A stretch of DNA of 64,000 nt, taken from NCBI GenBank assembly GCA_002104905.1, contig MCFE01000088.1, forward strand, positions 62,001-126,000, given 5' to 3'. The number at the start of each line of letters is the position of its first letter. Within the stretch, counting starts at the first letter, position 1. The notes below the pieces were generated by a model. It was not told the DNA's origin and searched no databases. It worked only from the letters and a program-made list of their open reading frames with translations. Position numbers and translations under genes: made by a program. Source of the stretch: Basidiobolus meristosporus CBS 931.73. Taxonomy: Eukaryota > Basidiobolomycota > Basidiobolomycetes > Basidiobolales > Basidiobolaceae. Below are positions 10,142 to 22,204 of this stretch, piece after piece.

Positions 10142-13100
10142 CTAAAGTTGAGAGGGTTCTCCTGAATCTCTTTTCTTGTGATACCAATATCTTGATGGTT
10201 CAGTATTATCAGCAAGTCTTGCAAGCTTGAGTCTGTCCCTATGCACTAAGTCTTCCCGGATATTGCCTTGTTTGTCCACCAGTTGGTAAGTTGCAAATGG
10301 ACATTCTCTGATGATCTTGAATGGTCCTGTCCATTGTGGCTCAAACTTCTTCCGAGTGTTGTTTCTTAGCAATACAAAGTTCCCAACTGTCAATGCTTCT
10401 GGTGCTATAGTCTTATCAAATCTCTGCTTCATCTTTTCTGCACTTTGAGATACTTTGGTCTGTGCCTCTTGACGTCTTTGTTCCAGTTGCTGGTGTCTAC
10501 TTGGCTGACTGAGTTCATCTTCTAAGGTGTCTGTAAGCTTTGGTTGTGTGAGATCTCCTGGAATCCTTGGTTCACATCCATAAACTAAGTAAACTGGTGA
10601 TTGCTGGGTGGTGTTGTGTACTCTGACTCTGCATGCAAAGAGTGCTTGGTCTATATACTCATCCCATCTACTGACAACTCCATTTGCATACTTGGTCAGC
10701 ATTTTTCCAAATAATCCATTAAACCGCTCAGTGACTCCATTAGTTCTGGGGTGATATGCCGAGGTTTTCAAGTGTCTGATCTGCTGCATTTCCAGGTAAG
10801 CCTCTAATGTCTTTGCCATAAAGTTTGCACCTCTATCGGATAAGATCTCCACAGGGCATCCAAACTTCATCAGGATCTCATGGTAAATGAAACTTGCAAC
10901 TTCTTGTTCACTGGCTATTGGTACAGCTTTAGCAACTGGCCATTTAGTGGCATGGTCAATTGCTACTAGGATCCAACGGTTGCATTTCCTGGTAGTTGGC
11001 AGTCTTCCAATAAAGTCAATTCCCCATCTCTCAAATGGTCTTACAGGCTCCAAAGGGAAGAGTTCGGCAATTCTTTGTGGCTGGCCTTGATTGATTTGGC
11101 AGTTTGGGCATGTTTTTACTAGCTTCTCAATGTCTTGTTTCATTCTGGGCCACCATGCTCTGGCTTTTACAAGGCTATAGGTTCCTTCAATCCCAAGATG
11201 TCCATATCCATTGTGTAGCTTATGTATTAAATCCAGGCGAGCAACATAAGGACAATAGGCAATAGGGTTTCCATCAACAATTCGGTAGAGTGTTTCATTC
11301 TGTACAACAAATTTGCTGGCCTCATCACGGATTATCTTCTTGATATCTTCATCCACCTCATTAGGAATGGCTTGGTCCTCCAAGTACTTTGGTAATAGGC
11401 TAGGCCAATCTGATTCATGCACCAAGTTGAGTTGTGCAACTTGATCTAATCTTGATAAGGCATCAGCAACCGTGTTGTTTTTTCCAGGACAGTAGACAAT
11501 CTCCAGGTCAAATTGCTGAATGTATTCACTCCATCTTGTCATTCTTCTAGAGAGTACCTTCTGAGTAAATATATACTTGAGGGAGGCATGATCAGTCTTC
11601 ACAGTGCATTTGACTCCTTCAATATAGCATCTCCATGTCTTCAAACAGTGTATTATAGCAAGCATCTCCTTCTCATGAACTGGATAGTTTTGTTCTGCTG
11701 AGTTCAGTTTCTTGGATTCAAAGGCAACAGGGTAGTCCTTTCCCTCGTGTTCTTGGCTCAGCACTCCACCAATTGCATAATCTGAAGCATCTGTGCACAG
11801 AGTGAACTCTTTTCTGAAGTCTGGTATTCTTAAGCTTGGCAGCTTAGCAAGTTCATTCTTTAGTGTCTGGAAGGCAGTCTCACAAGCTATGTCCCACTTG
11901 TAGGTATTGTCTTTCTTGAGGATATCAGTTAAAGGGGCTGCAATACTTGCAAATGACTTGACAAATCTCCGATAATAGGAAACCATTCCAAGGAAGGATC
12001 TGAGTTCTGATATGCTATGGGGCTGCTTCAAATTCTTGATTACTTCCACCTTCTTGGGGTCTAAGGTTACTCCTGTGCTAGTCACTATGTGTCCCAGATA
12101 TTCTACGTGTTCCTTGAAGAATTCACACTTGGCTAGCTTGCCGTATAGCTTGTTCTCTCTTAGTTTCTTCAAGACCTTTTCAATGTGCACCATGTGATCC
12201 TTTTCTGTCTTGCTGTATATCAATATGTCATCCAGGTAGATTATCACAAACTTGTCTAAGTACTCCTGAAAGACAGTCTGCATCAGCGTCATGAATGTTG
12301 CAGGGGCATTAGTGAGGCCAAAACTCATGACTAAGTACTCGTAATGTCCATATCTGGTCCTGAATGCTGTCTTAGGGATATCTTCTGGTTTCACCCTAAT
12401 CTGGTTGTATCCTGACATGAGGTCGATCTTGCTGAAAATAGTGGATCCATTAAGTTGGTCCAAAAGCTCATCAATCCGAGGTATGGGGTACTTATTCTTG
12501 ACGGTAACTGAGTTCAGGGCTCTGTAGTCAAAGCACATCCGAAGTGTTCCATCCTTCTTTTTCACAAAAAGCACTGGTGCTCCCCAAGGTGACTTGCTGG
12601 GCCTGATGTATCCTTGCTCCAATAGCTGATCAATTTGTTTCTTCATTTCCTCCAATTCCAATGGACTCATTCTGTAAGGTGTCTTGCTCACTGGAGGGCT
12701 ATCTCCTGTGTCAATGGCATGATCCACGTCTCTGACTGGTGGTAGGCTTACAAGCTCATCTGGAAACACGTCTGAATATTTCTTCAAGAGAGTCTGGACC
12801 TGCTGGGGTGCTGGGATAGAGGAATCCTCCTGTAATACCGCCATGAGGAACATCTGGGTACCTTTTCTAAGTGCTCTACAGAACTGGGTCTTGCTAAGTT
12901 CACTTGTCTCACACACACTGGAATTGACCAAGTTGAAATCCAGCCTGGCAGGTAATAGCTCATAGGTCTTGTTGTCCTTTTGGATCTGAGTAGCATGGGT
13001 TCTCCAGTTGATTGATGGATTACGACAAAATAGCCAGGTTTTCCCAAGTACAAGGTCAAACTTGCAGTTCCCAAATATATAAGCCTGTAGGTCTTCTTCA

Positions 13101-14275
13101 TAGTCATTGATCTTCATTCTTACTGGCTGGGTAATACGGTTGATTATGTGGGAGTTCCCATCAGCGGTGGAGACTGAAGTTGATTTGGTAGGTTCCGAGT
13201 TGATTCCAGCTTTCAAAGCAAATTGCTCTGACATGTACTCATGCAATGCTCCTGAGTCAATCATGATCTTGGCAGGTACTCCATTGATTGCTCCATTCAG
13301 GTACAATAACTTCCCTGAGTTTGAAGTCATTTGGGACAAGTACTCTTCTGTCATATGGAAGGTGAGTTCCGAGTCTTCTTCAAGCTCATCTTCCTCATTA
13401 TTGTGTTCATGGGACTCAATATGGTTGAAGGTTCTTGTTGGCTGGTGTCCATTTCTTCTCTGAGGGCAGTACTTTGCAATATGTCCCTGCTGGTGGCAAT
13501 TGAAGCAAAGTCCTCTCTTCTTGCATTCTTCTGAGGAGGGATTCTTCTGCATAGCGTCTATTTCCATTGGTACTGCTTCTGATTGTCTTCTTTCATAATG
13601 ATTATAGCCTTTCTGACTAGTCACTGTAGGCTTCCCAACTCCAAACATAGCTGAGTCATAGTCAATGGCAATCTTGATGGCTTCTTCAATAGTCTGAGGT
13701 CTTCGGTAATTGACTTCCTTGCGAGTTCTTTCTTTCAACCCATCAATAAAGTATTCAACTTGATCCAAGGGGTCCATTCTTTCAATTTGTCCAAGTAGAC
13801 ACCTGTACTCATAGATGTATTCTTGCACCATTCCTTTCTGTCTGAGTGTCTTTAACTTCCTTCTTAGTAGTGTCTGCTGGTGTGGAGGTTCAAAAGCATC
13901 CTGAATTTCCGACACAAACTCATCCCAGGTAGAGATTGTAGAGCATCCCATCATAGTAGCTGACCTGATCTTGTTGTGGTACCACTGTAAAGCTGCATCT
14001 GCCAGGTAAGAAGCTGCATAATGCAACTTGCTCTCTGGAGCAATTCCTTTAGCTTTAAAAGCTTCTTCAATCTGAAAGAGCCAAGTTCCCAGGTTTTCAT
14101 TGACTCTGCCATGGTACCGGTTGACCTTCACACTAAAGTTGCTCTTGACAGGGCTTTGCTGGCTCTGAGCCATGGTAGTCATTCCTTGTTGCTGTTGGCT
14201 GAGGATCTGGAGTAGCTGTTGCTGTTGGGCCAGGATTTGCTGCATGGCATTCTTCCATTCTTGATTGTCCGACAT
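10142..14275 (-). CDS. Gypsy Gag-Pol polyprotein, intact
   Basis: A single 1,377-residue ORF encodes Gag and Pol without a frameshift, as in Tf1-like elements. Visible domains: Gln-rich N-terminus; retrotransposon Gag domain (about 45-200); CCHC zinc knuckle [14 protein letters not shown] (about 258-271); aspartic protease with DSGA (about 340); reverse transcriptase with YLDD (about 682); RNase H beginning TDASDYA (about 827); integrase with the HHCC zinc-binding motif (about 1,010-1,050), the DDE core (GIDF, SDRGANF, then Glu) and a C-terminal module with WTGPFKI (GPF/Y motif). All catalytic residues I can check are present. The start was taken at the first Met (MSDNQEWK), 58 bases inside the 5' LTR boundary and after the primer-binding site. 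The protein would copy and integrate the element through cytoplasmic particles. Confidence 0.95.
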   Translation of the reverse strand: MSDNQEWKNAMQQILAQQQQLLQILSQQQQGMTTMAQSQQSPVKSNFSVKVNRYHGRVNENLGTWLFQIEEAFKAKGIAPESKLHYAASYLADAALQWYHNKIRSATMMGCSTISTWDEFVSEIQDAFEPPHQQTLLRRKLKTLRQKGMVQEYIYEYRCLLGQIERMDPLDQVEYFIDGLKERTRKEVNYRRPQTIEEAIKIAIDYDSAMFGVGKPTVTSQKGYNHYERRQSEAVPMEIDAMQKNPSSEECKKRGLCFNCHQQGHIAKYCPQRRNGHQPTRTFNHIESHEHNNEEDELEEDSELTFHMTEEYLSQMTSNSGKLLYLNGAINGVPAKIMIDSGALHEYMSEQFALKAGINSEPTKSTSVSTADGNSHIINRITQPVRMKINDYEEDLQAYIFGNCKFDLVLGKTWLFCRNPSINWRTHATQIQKDNKTYELLPARLDFNLVNSSVCETSELSKTQFCRALRKGTQMFLMAVLQEDSSIPAPQQVQTLLKKYSDVFPDELVSLPPVRDVDHAIDTGDSPPVSKTPYRMSPLELEEMKKQIDQLLEQGYIRPSKSPWGAPVLFVKKKDGTLRMCFDYRALNSVTVKNKYPIPRIDELLDQLNGSTIFSKIDLMSGYNQIRVKPEDIPKTAFRTRYGHYEYLVMSFGLTNAPATFMTLMQTVFQEYLDKFVIIYLDDILIYSKTEKDHMVHIEKVLKKLRENKLYGKLAKCEFFKEHVEYLGHIVTSTGVTLDPKKVEVIKNLKQPHSISELRSFLGMVSYYRRFVKSFASIAAPLTDILKKDNTYKWDIACETAFQTLKNELAKLPSLRIPDFRKEFTLCTDASDYAIGGVLSQEHEGKDYPVAFESKKLNSAEQNYPVHEKEMLAIIHCLKTWRCYIEGVKCTVKTDHASLKYIFTQKVLSRRMTRWSEYIQQFDLEIVYCPGKNNTVADALSRLDQVAQLNLVHESDWPSLLPKYLEDQAIPNEVDEDIKKIIRDEASKFVVQNETLYRIVDGNPIAYCPYVARLDLIHKLHNGYGHLGIEGTYSLVKARAWWPRMKQDIEKLVKTCPNCQINQGQPQRIAELFPLEPVRPFERWGIDFIGRLPTTRKCNRWILVAIDHATKWPVAKAVPIASEQEVASFIYHEILMKFGCPVEILSDRGANFMAKTLEAYLEMQQIRHLKTSAYHPRTNGVTERFNGLFGKMLTKYANGVVSRWDEYIDQALFACRVRVHNTTQQSPVYLVYGCEPRIPGDLTQPKLTDTLEDELSQPSRHQQLEQRRQEAQTKVSQSAEKMKQRFDKTIAPEALTVGNFVLLRNNTRKKFEPQWTGPFKIIRECPFATYQLVDKQGNIREDLVHRDRLKLARLADNTEPSRYWYHKKRDSGEPSQL

Positions 14276-14314
14276 CTTGAGGGTAGTTTCTTCTTTCTTC
14301 AGGAGGGAGGTTTC

Positions 14315-14333
14315 TGGTTATCGCTGCTACCAA
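14315..14333 (-). other. Primer-binding site of gypsy element
   Basis: Directly inside the 5' LTR the minus strand reads TTGGTAGCAGCGATAACC. TGGTAGCAGCG fits pairing with a tRNA 3' end (CCA terminus). The tRNA species was not identified. The same motif follows the LTR at 15,947. Confidence 0.7.
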
Positions 14334-14701
14334 TGTTACAAGTCTTGGTATAAGAGTTGTAGAGGAATAGGGAGTTTAGCTAGTATTGTATTCACTAAAA
14401 CTTGAACTGATTTTTATTGAGGTTCCAGCAGCTCCTTATATACATTTTGCCAGATCAATTGCTGACTAATTGTATTTCCTAATGTAGGTTGTGGCTGATG
14501 ACTCATTTGATTGCATCATCATCACCCAATAAGATCCTACTTAATATATCTATTTCTGTCTGATAAGGATCTGCTGATTCATTTGCTGACTAATGCTACT
14601 GATTTCATAGATAATACTGATGTACTGATAACCTAAACATATACTAACTGATTTGACTAAAAACTGATCTAACTTAAACATTCAAGCGGCAGATCATAAC
14701 A
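14334..14701 (-). repeat. 5' LTR of the complete gypsy element
   Basis: This 368-bp repeat is identical to 9,764-10,131 by direct comparison. It is followed by the AACA target duplicate. Confidence 0.93.
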
Positions 14702-14877
14702 AACACATGATAGAAGTTTGAGCCACAATGAACAAGATCTTTCAAGATCATCAGACAATGTCTTTTTGCAACTTGCCAACCAGTGACAAACAAGGTGATA
14801 TCCAGGAGGACTTAGTTTATAGAGGGAGACTCAAACTTGCAAGACTTGGTGACAATACTGAACCGTCAAGATATTAG
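14702..14877 (+). pseudogene. Older gypsy relic, C-terminal part of pol
   Basis: This continues 8,341-9,763 in register: it encodes the [10 protein letters not shown]-like region and the Gag-Pol C-terminus with substitutions and indels. It is interrupted by the solo LTR at 14,878. Confidence 0.75.
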
Positions 14878-15245
14878 TGTTACAAGTCTTGGTGTAAGAG
14901 TAGTAAAGGATTAGGGAGTTTAGCTAGTAGTGTACTCACTAAAACTTGAACCAATCTTTATTGAGATTCCAGCAGCTCCTTATGTACTTTTTGCCAGATC
15001 AATTGCTGAATAATTGTATTTCCTGATGTAGGCTGTGGCAGATGACTCATTTGATTGCATCATCATGACCCAATAAGATCCTACTTAACATATTTATTTC
15101 TATCTGATAAGGATCTGCTGATCCATTTGCTGACTAATGCTACTGATTTGAAAGATGATACTAATATACTGATAAGCTGAACATATAACTAAGTGCTTTG
15201 ACTAAAAACTGATCTAACATAAACATTCAAGCAGCAGATCATAAA
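14878..15245 (-). repeat. Solo gypsy LTR with 5-bp target duplication
   Basis: A 368-bp copy of the gypsy LTR, diverged from the young ones at several tens of positions. It is flanked on both sides by ATTAG (14,873-14,877 and 15,246-15,250). Removing it rejoins the last codons of the old gypsy pol. A solo LTR with duplicated target is the product of LTR-LTR recombination after insertion. Confidence 0.85.
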
Positions 15246-15578
15246 ATTAGAATCACAAGAAACAAGATTCAGGACAGCACCCTCAAATTTAGTACAGGAG
15301 AATGTTATGATCTACTGGTTAAATGTTTAAGCTAGATCAATTTTGATCAAATCAATTAGTTTTATGTTTAGCTTACCAGGATGTCAGTGTTATCTCTCAG
15401 ATTAGTTGTATTAGTCAGCAGAAGAATTAGCACATCCTTATCATATAGATATAGATATATTAAGTAGGACCATATTGGGTGATGACAAGGTAATCAAATG
15501 AATCATCAGCCACAACCTACATCAGGGGATACAATTAGTCAGCAATTGATCTGGCAAAATGTATATAAGGAGCTGTTG
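15246..15578 (+). repeat. End of old gypsy pol and its truncated 3' LTR
   Basis: Bases 15,246-15,302 hold the last pol codons and a polypurine tract. The 3' LTR of the old plus-strand gypsy starts TGTTATGATC at 15,303 and stops short near 15,578, just after its TATA region (GTATATAAGG). Confidence 0.7.
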
Positions 15579-15946
15579 TGTTATGACATACCGCTTGAAT
15601 ATCTAAGTTAGATTAGCTTTTAGTCAAATCAATCAGTTACCTGTCAGCCTATTAGTACATGAATGTTATCTATCAGATCAGCAACTTTAGTCTGCAAATG
15701 AATCAGCAGATCCTTATAAGACCAAAATCCATATATTAAGTAGGATCATATTGGGTGATGATAATGCAATCACATGAGTCATCAGTCACAACCTACATTA
15801 GAAAATACAATAAGTTTGCAATTGATTGGGCAAGATGCATATAAGGAGTTGTTGTGACCTCAATAGAACACAGTTCAAGTTTTAGTGAGTACAATACTAG
15901 CTAAACTCCCTTTTCCTCTAAAACTCTTATATCAAGGCTTGTAAAA
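15579..15946 (+). repeat. Gypsy LTR (plus strand)
   Basis: A 368-bp diverged gypsy LTR in plus orientation that begins inside the truncated LTR before it. It ends CTTGTAAAA and is followed directly by a primer-binding site, so it is the 5' LTR of a further, truncated gypsy copy. Confidence 0.8.
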
Positions 15947-16403
15947 TTGGTAGCAGCAATAATCAGAAATATCCCTCCTGAAGAAAGCAGAAGCCTGCCT
16001 CAAGATGTAAGAAACTCAAGCATGGAAGAATGCTATGCAGCAAGTCCTGGCCCAGCAGCAACAGTCACTCCAGATCCTTAGCCATCAGCAACAAGGAATT
16101 GCCACCATAGCCCATAGCCAGCAAAACCCTGCCAAGAGCAACATCAGTGTAAAGGTCAACCAGCACCATAGTAGGGTCAATGAAAACCTGGGAACTTGGT
16201 ACTTCCAGATTGAAGAAGTGTTCAAGGCTAAGGAATGGCTCCAGAAAGCAAGTTACATTATGCAGCCTTACAGTGGTACCACAACAAGATCATGTCAGCC
16301 ACAATGATGGGATGCTCTAAAGTCTCTACTTAGGATGAGTTTGAGTTGGAAGTTCAGGATTGTTTTGAACCCCCACACCAGCAGACACTACTAAGAAGAC
16401 TTG
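15947..16403 (+). pseudogene. Gypsy leader and gag fragment
   Basis: The primer-binding site TTGGTAGCAGCAATAA starts at 15,947. The gag reading frame follows (longest open part 16,035-16,307, 90 codons, Gln-rich start then [17 protein letters not shown]). Gag is cut at about 16,403. Confidence 0.8.
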
Positions 16404-16993
16404 TAACAGCTGGAACCTCAATAAAGATCAGTTCAGGTTTTAGTGAATACAATACTAGCTAAACCCCCTTTTCTTCTATAACTCTTGGATTGAGACTTGT
16501 AGCCAGAGTCACAGTTGCTATTAGGATAGGATTTACTGCATAGCAGTCTTCCATCTTTGATTGTCTGTCATCTTAAGGGAGGCTTCTTCTTTGTTCAGGA
16601 GAATGATTTCAGGTGATTACTGCGACCAATGTTATAAGTCTTGATATAAGTGATGTGTTGGAATAGGGAGTCTAGTAAGTACAGGATTAAATAGACCTGG
16701 ACTGCTTTTACTGAAGCTCTAGTAACTTCTTAAATAAATTTAGCCCAATCAATTGCTGATTGATTGTGTTTCCTAATGCATGTTGTGACTGATAACTCAT
16801 TTGATAGCATCATTATCACCATATTAGATCTGACTTAATATATCCAATTCTGTATAACCAAATCTGCTGATTTTCTGCTGTCTAATACAGCTGATTTAAT
16901 AAATATTTTGATATAATGAATAGCTAAACATAAAACTAACTGATATGACTACAAACAGATCTAACTTAAATATCCAAGCAGTAGATCATAGCA
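16404..16993. repeat. Inverted pair of gypsy 5' ends
   Basis: 16,404-16,501 is the terminal quarter of a plus-strand gypsy LTR. It abuts 16,503-16,629, the gag start and primer-binding region of a minus-strand copy, followed by its diverged 364-bp 5' LTR at 16,630-16,993. The two pieces meet head-to-head, which suggests a rearranged junction rather than a simple insertion. Confidence 0.65.
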
Positions 16994-17310
16994 ATCATAC
17001 CAAAGCTTCAAGGAGGCAATAGTGCAGTGGCCTATACAAGAGATACAATGGCCCAGGGAAGTTAGGAAACAGTCCAGGAGCAGGAGGAGTAGATAATCCA
17101 TGCAAAACAATAAATATATCAAGCAGAGAATGTAGTATCATTCTCCTAGAGCTAATGGAGTTACTGAGCAGGTTAATGCATAAACTAGAAAAATGCTGAC
17201 CAGGTTTAAAAATAGAGCTGTTAGTAGATAAGATGAGTATGTAGACCAAGCACTTTTTGCCTGCAGAGTCACAGTGCACAATATAACCCAACAATTGCAA
17301 TTTTACTTAG
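16994..17310 (+). repeat. Scraps of accessory gene and gypsy integrase
   Basis: 17,024-17,095 resembles 26,390-26,450 of the CACTA-like accessory gene (the ...GATGCAATGGCCCAG segment). 17,120-17,310 is a plus-strand piece of gypsy integrase matching the region after the DDE glutamate, with stops. Confidence 0.5.
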
Positions 17311-17620
17311 TAAATTTACAAAGTTTCTGGGTAAAATATCAAGGAGATGTATTGGAAGTAAATTGAAAAATCAGAGGATTGACATGATATTCACCTGACT
17401 TTTATTGAGTGCAATACAGCATTGATACATATTGCAAAACTGTGTAAGTGTAACTATCTATTTGCTCTCATGAGAGTTTCAGGAGTGCATATGCCAAATT
17501 TCTGCTCATTTGAACAAGCTTCAGATTTACCTAAAATTCTGTATATCAGTAATTCTTAACAGTTAGTAAATATTTACAAAGTATTTTTCTAGTTGATAGT
17601 CTAAATACATCATTAGGAGG
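17311..17620. other. Unassigned AT-rich segment
   Basis: I recognise no gene or known element. Two similar motifs, GTAAATTTACAAAGTTT (near 17,310) and GTAAATATTTACAAAGTATTT (near 17,565), bracket a segment with a TTTTATTG signal (17,400), reminiscent of an LTR. This is too weak to call. Confidence 0.3.
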
Positions 17621-19594
17621 TTTTTCAATTCAGAAGGCACCCATAAGGGAGCAGATCAGAAAGAGGCTATATAGGAATAAGCAAGCTCTTAGAGCATGGT
17701 GCTACAAGTTGAACACAAACTTACAGGATTGTGGGATCATCTTTGAACTACTGTAGCTCAGCTAGCATCACTGCCAAGCAATACACCAGAAGTGCTCATT
17801 TCACTATCACACACCAAGAGATCCAACTGGAAAAGAAATGACCCATATCACTATAGTGATGATGGTAGAACTTTACCTATCACAATTCAGTCCATACTGA
17901 TGATCCCCAGATTGTAAAAGAGGCCCCAAATAGCTCTCAAACAACATTTACAGATCTGCAAAGACTGAGGAACATCATCCCCTGATGGAAGATCAAACTT
18001 GAGACTTTGTTAGATTATCAGCTAACCAATAATTAATTGGATACAGATGGGTCTTGAAGCAAAATACAAACTTGATAGTACAAGAAAACAATATCAACCA
18101 AGACTTGTGACCAAAGAATACACTCAAACAAAAGGACCTGACTATACTGAGACCTTTGCACTGGCAGCCAAGGTTAAATCCACCAGATCAATATTGGCTA
18201 TTCCAGCCAAACATAAGCTTTTATACATTAAATGGGTTCAAAAACTGCATTTTTGAATGGAGAACCTGATAAGAACATGTATATGGACCAACATGATGTG
18301 CCTGCTGACTAAGATAGCCCCCATTTGGCCTGCAGGCTTAAAACATCTCTGTATGGTCTTAAACAGTGACTAAGAGCCTGGATATGAAAGATATATTCCT
18401 ATTTGGAATCTTTGAGTTTCAAAAGTAGTAATGCTGACTATAGCATATACTATTAGCCAGATAGATCAAATCCAGTTCTATCAACTATATATGTGAATGA
18501 TCTTATTGTAGCCAGCAATAACCTAGAAACATCAGACTGGACTAAATGCAACCTATCTAAGGAATTCAAGATGTTCAATATAGGAGAACTCAGTTACTAC
18601 TTAGATATGAAGTTCTCCATAGACAGAAGTTCCCAGACTATTCCCCTAAGCTCATCCACAAATATTCAAGATATACTAAAGAAATAGCAAATGGAGCACT
18701 GTAAACCAGCAGCCACCCCTAACAAAATCCTAAACTTGGAATTCATCTGGCCTTCAGCTGGTATTCAGCTGGTATTCTAATGGTATTCTGTTGGTATTCT
18801 GCTGGTATTCAGCTAGTGTTCTTATTCAAAACTTCAAGTGCAATTTTTGAAGGAAGTATTTGTTGAAATATTGGACTATTTGGTATCATTCAGCAGCTAA
18901 AAGCTTACTTAACAATTCTGGATTAAACTTGGTCACTCTGGGACTAATTTATAGCTCTAACTTTGCCACTTTCTTCAGATCTATGATCTAATGATTATTC
19001 TCCTATATATGGATCTGATCATATTGCAGCAGTTTAGCAGATTGTTAGATACTAAAAAGAAACTGCTGATATCTGCTTAAGATACACCAATCAGAATCCA
19101 GAACAAGCTCTTGTGAGATACTCTAATGTTGATTGGGGGCAAAATCTAAAAGACAGTCAATCCACCACCAGATGCACCTTCCTTAACTGTAAAGTAGCAA
19201 TTTCATTGAATTCAACAAAGCAACCAACTGTGGCACTTTCCACCATCAAAGCAGAGTACATTGCAGCCTGTGAAGCTCCAAAAGAAGCAAGGTAGCTAAG
19301 AAAGCATTTTACAGATTCAGGCTTGTGTCATAAAAAGCCTATTGCTTTATTTCAGGATAATCTAGGATGTATATAATCTAGTACAAAGCCAACTTTTTGT
19401 GCTATAACTAAGCACATAAATATTGGATATCATTTTATATGTGAAGCTATAGAGCACAACATGTTCTATTTGGTTAATTGTTCTACAAATGAAATGATTG
19501 CAGACATATTTACCAAACTATTAGCTAGAGACAAGCTTAAATGTCTTAGGTCAAAATTAGGACCAGTTAATATGAACATTAAGTTGTGTAGGAG
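17621..19594 (+). pseudogene. copia pol relic
   Basis: It matches the 3' half of the copia pol at 31,400-33,250: the linker after integrase, RT (open pieces at 18,047-18,256 and 18,493-18,687) and RNase H (19,113-19,295, with VDWGQNL for the usual ADWGQNL). The YVDD catalytic motif is lost (it reads VND). A tandem repeat interrupts the sequence at 18,755-18,824. The 3' LTR follows at 19,595. Confidence 0.8.
18755..18824. repeat. Minisatellite in copia relic
   Basis: About six copies of an 11-12-bp unit with core CTGGTATTC, several preceded by CAG or TTG, lie in the part of the relic between RT and RNase H. The intact copia copy does not have them. Confidence 0.75.
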
Positions 19595-19941
19595 TGTGGT
19601 AAAGATTTGTAGTCCCACCTAAACATTCACCTAACTTAGTCACTAAGATCATTATCTTTAAACCCTAGAGTATATGGACCAAGTTCCTTGTTGGGATTAA
19701 CTTACAAATTTTCACCACAATATTAGGTACCCGCAACAGGAAAGTTCTCAAGGTTGTCCAAACAGCCCAGTACTTTGCACACATGTTCTTAGGACCTTCC
19801 TAAGTCTACTCTGTGTGCTTGTTATGTCAAGATCATGCAGAAGTGTAAATGCTACTTTTGCGTTCATTAAGTCAATAAGTGAAAAATACATTCTCTGCTT
19901 GTTCTCCCAATCACTTTCAGTATCTCCATGACATTACAACA
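19595..19941 (+). repeat. copia 3' LTR (diverged)
   Basis: A 347-bp copy of the copia LTR in plus orientation, starting TGTGGTAAAG and ending ATTACAACA. It is preceded by a purine-rich tract (GTAGGAG). Confidence 0.8.
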
Positions 19942-21353
19942 AGTACCACACTGATTGCATAATCTAGGGCATATGTGCAGAGAGTGACTCTTGTCAGAAG
20001 TCAGGTATTCTTAAGCTTGGCAGCTTGGCAGCTAAGCATGTTCATTCTTGAGCATCTAAAAGGCAGTCTCACAGGCTATATGGCACCTCAAGGTGTTTTA
20101 TTTCTTGAGTATATCAGTCAAAGTGGCTGCAATACTTGCAAGAACCTGAAAAATCCCCAACAATAGACAACCATTCCATAAAATGCTCAGAGCTTGGAGA
20201 TGCTTAGAGGCTGCTTCAGATTCTTGTTGACTTCCACATTCTTTGGGTCTAAGGTCACTGCTGTGCTAGTCACTAAGTGTGTTAGCTATTCAATGTATTC
20301 CTTAAGGAACTCACACTTTGTTAGCTTGCCATATAGCTTGTTCTCACTTGAGTATTCAAGACCTTTTCAATGTTCACAGTGACTGAGTTCTGGGTTCTGT
20401 AGTCAATGCATATCCTTAGTGAGCCATCCTTCTTTGTCACAAAAGGCACTAGTGCTCCCCAAGCTGACTTGCTGTGCTTGATATATCCTTGCTGTGATAG
20501 TTACTCAATTAGTCACTTCAACTGCTCCTATTCCAATGGACCAAGATCCAGTCAGGCAGGTAGCAGCCATTGGTCTGCTTGCCTGTTTAGATCTGAGTGG
20601 CATAGGTTCTGCAACTGAATGATGGATTACAGTTGAATAGCCATGTTTTTCCAAGTACCAGGTCTAATATGTAGTATTCAGATATGTAGGGTCATAGGTC
20701 TTCATCATAGTCATTGATCTTCATTCTTAGTGGCTGAGTAGTGCTGCTGATTATGTGAGAGTTCTTATCAACTGTTGAGACTGAAGTGGATTTGGTAGGT
20801 TCTGAGCTGATCACAGGTTTAAAGGCAAATTGCTCTGAAATGTACTTGTGTGATGTTCCTGAGTTAGTTGTGAACTTAGCAGGTACTCCATAGATTATTC
20901 AATTCAAGTGTAATAGTTTTCCTGAGCTTGAGTTCATTTAGAGAGGTACTCTTCAGTCATATAGAAGGTGAGTTCCAAGTCTCTTTACACTCATCCTCCA
21001 AATCCCTATGCTCTCAGGCTTCAGTATGGCTAATGGTTACATTCCTCTAAGCTGCAATTCTTCTGAATAGCTTGTTCATTCTTCAGAGGTGGGATTCTTC
21101 TACATAGTTTCAATTTCCCTTGGCACTGCTTCTGATTGTCTTCTTTCATAGTGGTTGTAGCTTTTCTGATAAGTTACAGTAGCATTTCCAACTCTAAACA
21201 TTGCTGAGTTGGAGTCAATGGTACTCTTGATTACCACCTCAATAATCTAAGGCCTTTAATAGCTCACTTCCTTGCAAGCTCTTTCTTTCAGCCCATCAAT
21301 AAAGTATGCAACTTGATCAAGGGGGCTTTTCTCTCAATCTATCCAAGTAGACA
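19942..21353 (-). pseudogene. Gypsy relic (minus strand) with internal deletions
   Basis: On the minus strand, from right to left: gag, protease region, then RT and RNase H pieces. Two large deletions are visible by comparison with the intact copy: near 20,370 (within RT, including the catalytic YLDD region) and near 20,545 (between RT start and protease). No flanking LTR. Confidence 0.75.
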
Positions 21354-22200
21354 TTAAACTTGCTCTGCTGGATAGTGCCACATTGAGCCATGAGTGCCAA
21401 ATAGTGCCATATTGTGCCAGAGAAGCCAAGTGGAGCTATAGCTGGCCACATAGCGTGAGACACATTTCTTGAGCTTCATTCAAAGCAGCCCCTGTGTTTC
21501 ACCCATTGTGCTGGAGAAAATCTATTTCTTGACCTTTTTTTTGGGATCAATGTTAAGCATGATGTGTAAGAGTACTGAAGGACTGAAGACATGTATCTGG
21601 TAAACAATACCCTTGGCACTTTGAATCTAGCTCCTGTGGCTTGTTACATGTTACAAAAGTGCATGGCACTATCTGATACTATTTTTAAATATTATCCCCA
21701 AAGCAAAACCTATGCAAAGCGCTTATTGTACCTGATAGTGCCAGTAGACCAAGATACACTACTTGTGTACTTGTAGTTAGTATTTTGCTTGCTAGTTACT
21801 AGGTGCAGTGCTGTAGCTTAGCAGTGCTGAATTGCTTTGGAGGATGTTACAAAACCAGGCTGAAGTGCCATGCACTGATGTGTACTTTAACTTACCAAAG
21901 GCTCCTGCAGTGGAGGTACTACCAGTGGGTCTTTACTGGTCAGTTCTGCAGAAGTAACTAGCAGATGGTTAGGTGTAATAGCATGTGCAGGTGGGACATG
22001 ATGTGCTGGCATGGCCCTAAGAGAAGTCCAATGCAATGTTACATGCATTTGCAAGTTTGCCTGTGCTAGTGGACTTGTGTCTAATTGATCAGCTTGGAAA
22101 GTTCTAAAAGTTTTGCTTTGAACTGTGTGCATTGACACAACACATGTCAACTTGGTCTTAGACAAAAATCCCTTGCCATAAGGATGCTGCCTTAAAAGAA
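21354..22200. other. Unclassified insert with repeated GTGCCA motifs
   Basis: This 850-bp segment matches none of the element families in the window. The motif (A/T)GTGCCA occurs four times within 21,370-21,425 and again near 21,738 and 21,865. Such clustered short motifs resemble subterminal transposase-binding sites of DNA transposons, which is only an inference. Confidence 0.35.
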
Positions 22201-22204
22201 ACAA
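21887..22204 (-). pseudogene. Unrecognised 105-codon ORF
   Basis: The open frame is on the minus strand inside the unclassified insert. The product is rich in Pro, His and Ser/Thr toward its end (PAHHVPPAH, DPLVVPPLQEP) and matches no family I know. The frame closes just past a good splice donor (GTAAGT at about 21,893), so it could be the exon of a captured gene. Function unknown. Confidence 0.2.

Larger units (their letters stand above)
9764..14701 (-). mobile_element. Complete Ty3/gypsy LTR retrotransposon
   Basis: The 4,938-bp element has two LTRs of 368 bp that I find identical by direct reading, a primer-binding site, a polypurine tract and one uninterrupted Gag-Pol ORF. The flanking 4-bp direct repeat AACA (9,760-9,763 and 14,702-14,705) is the likely target duplication. 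Removing the element rejoins the older gypsy relic in register (GAGATAC before, CATGATAGAAG after). Identical LTRs imply a very recent insertion, and nothing visible prevents activity. Confidence 0.95.
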
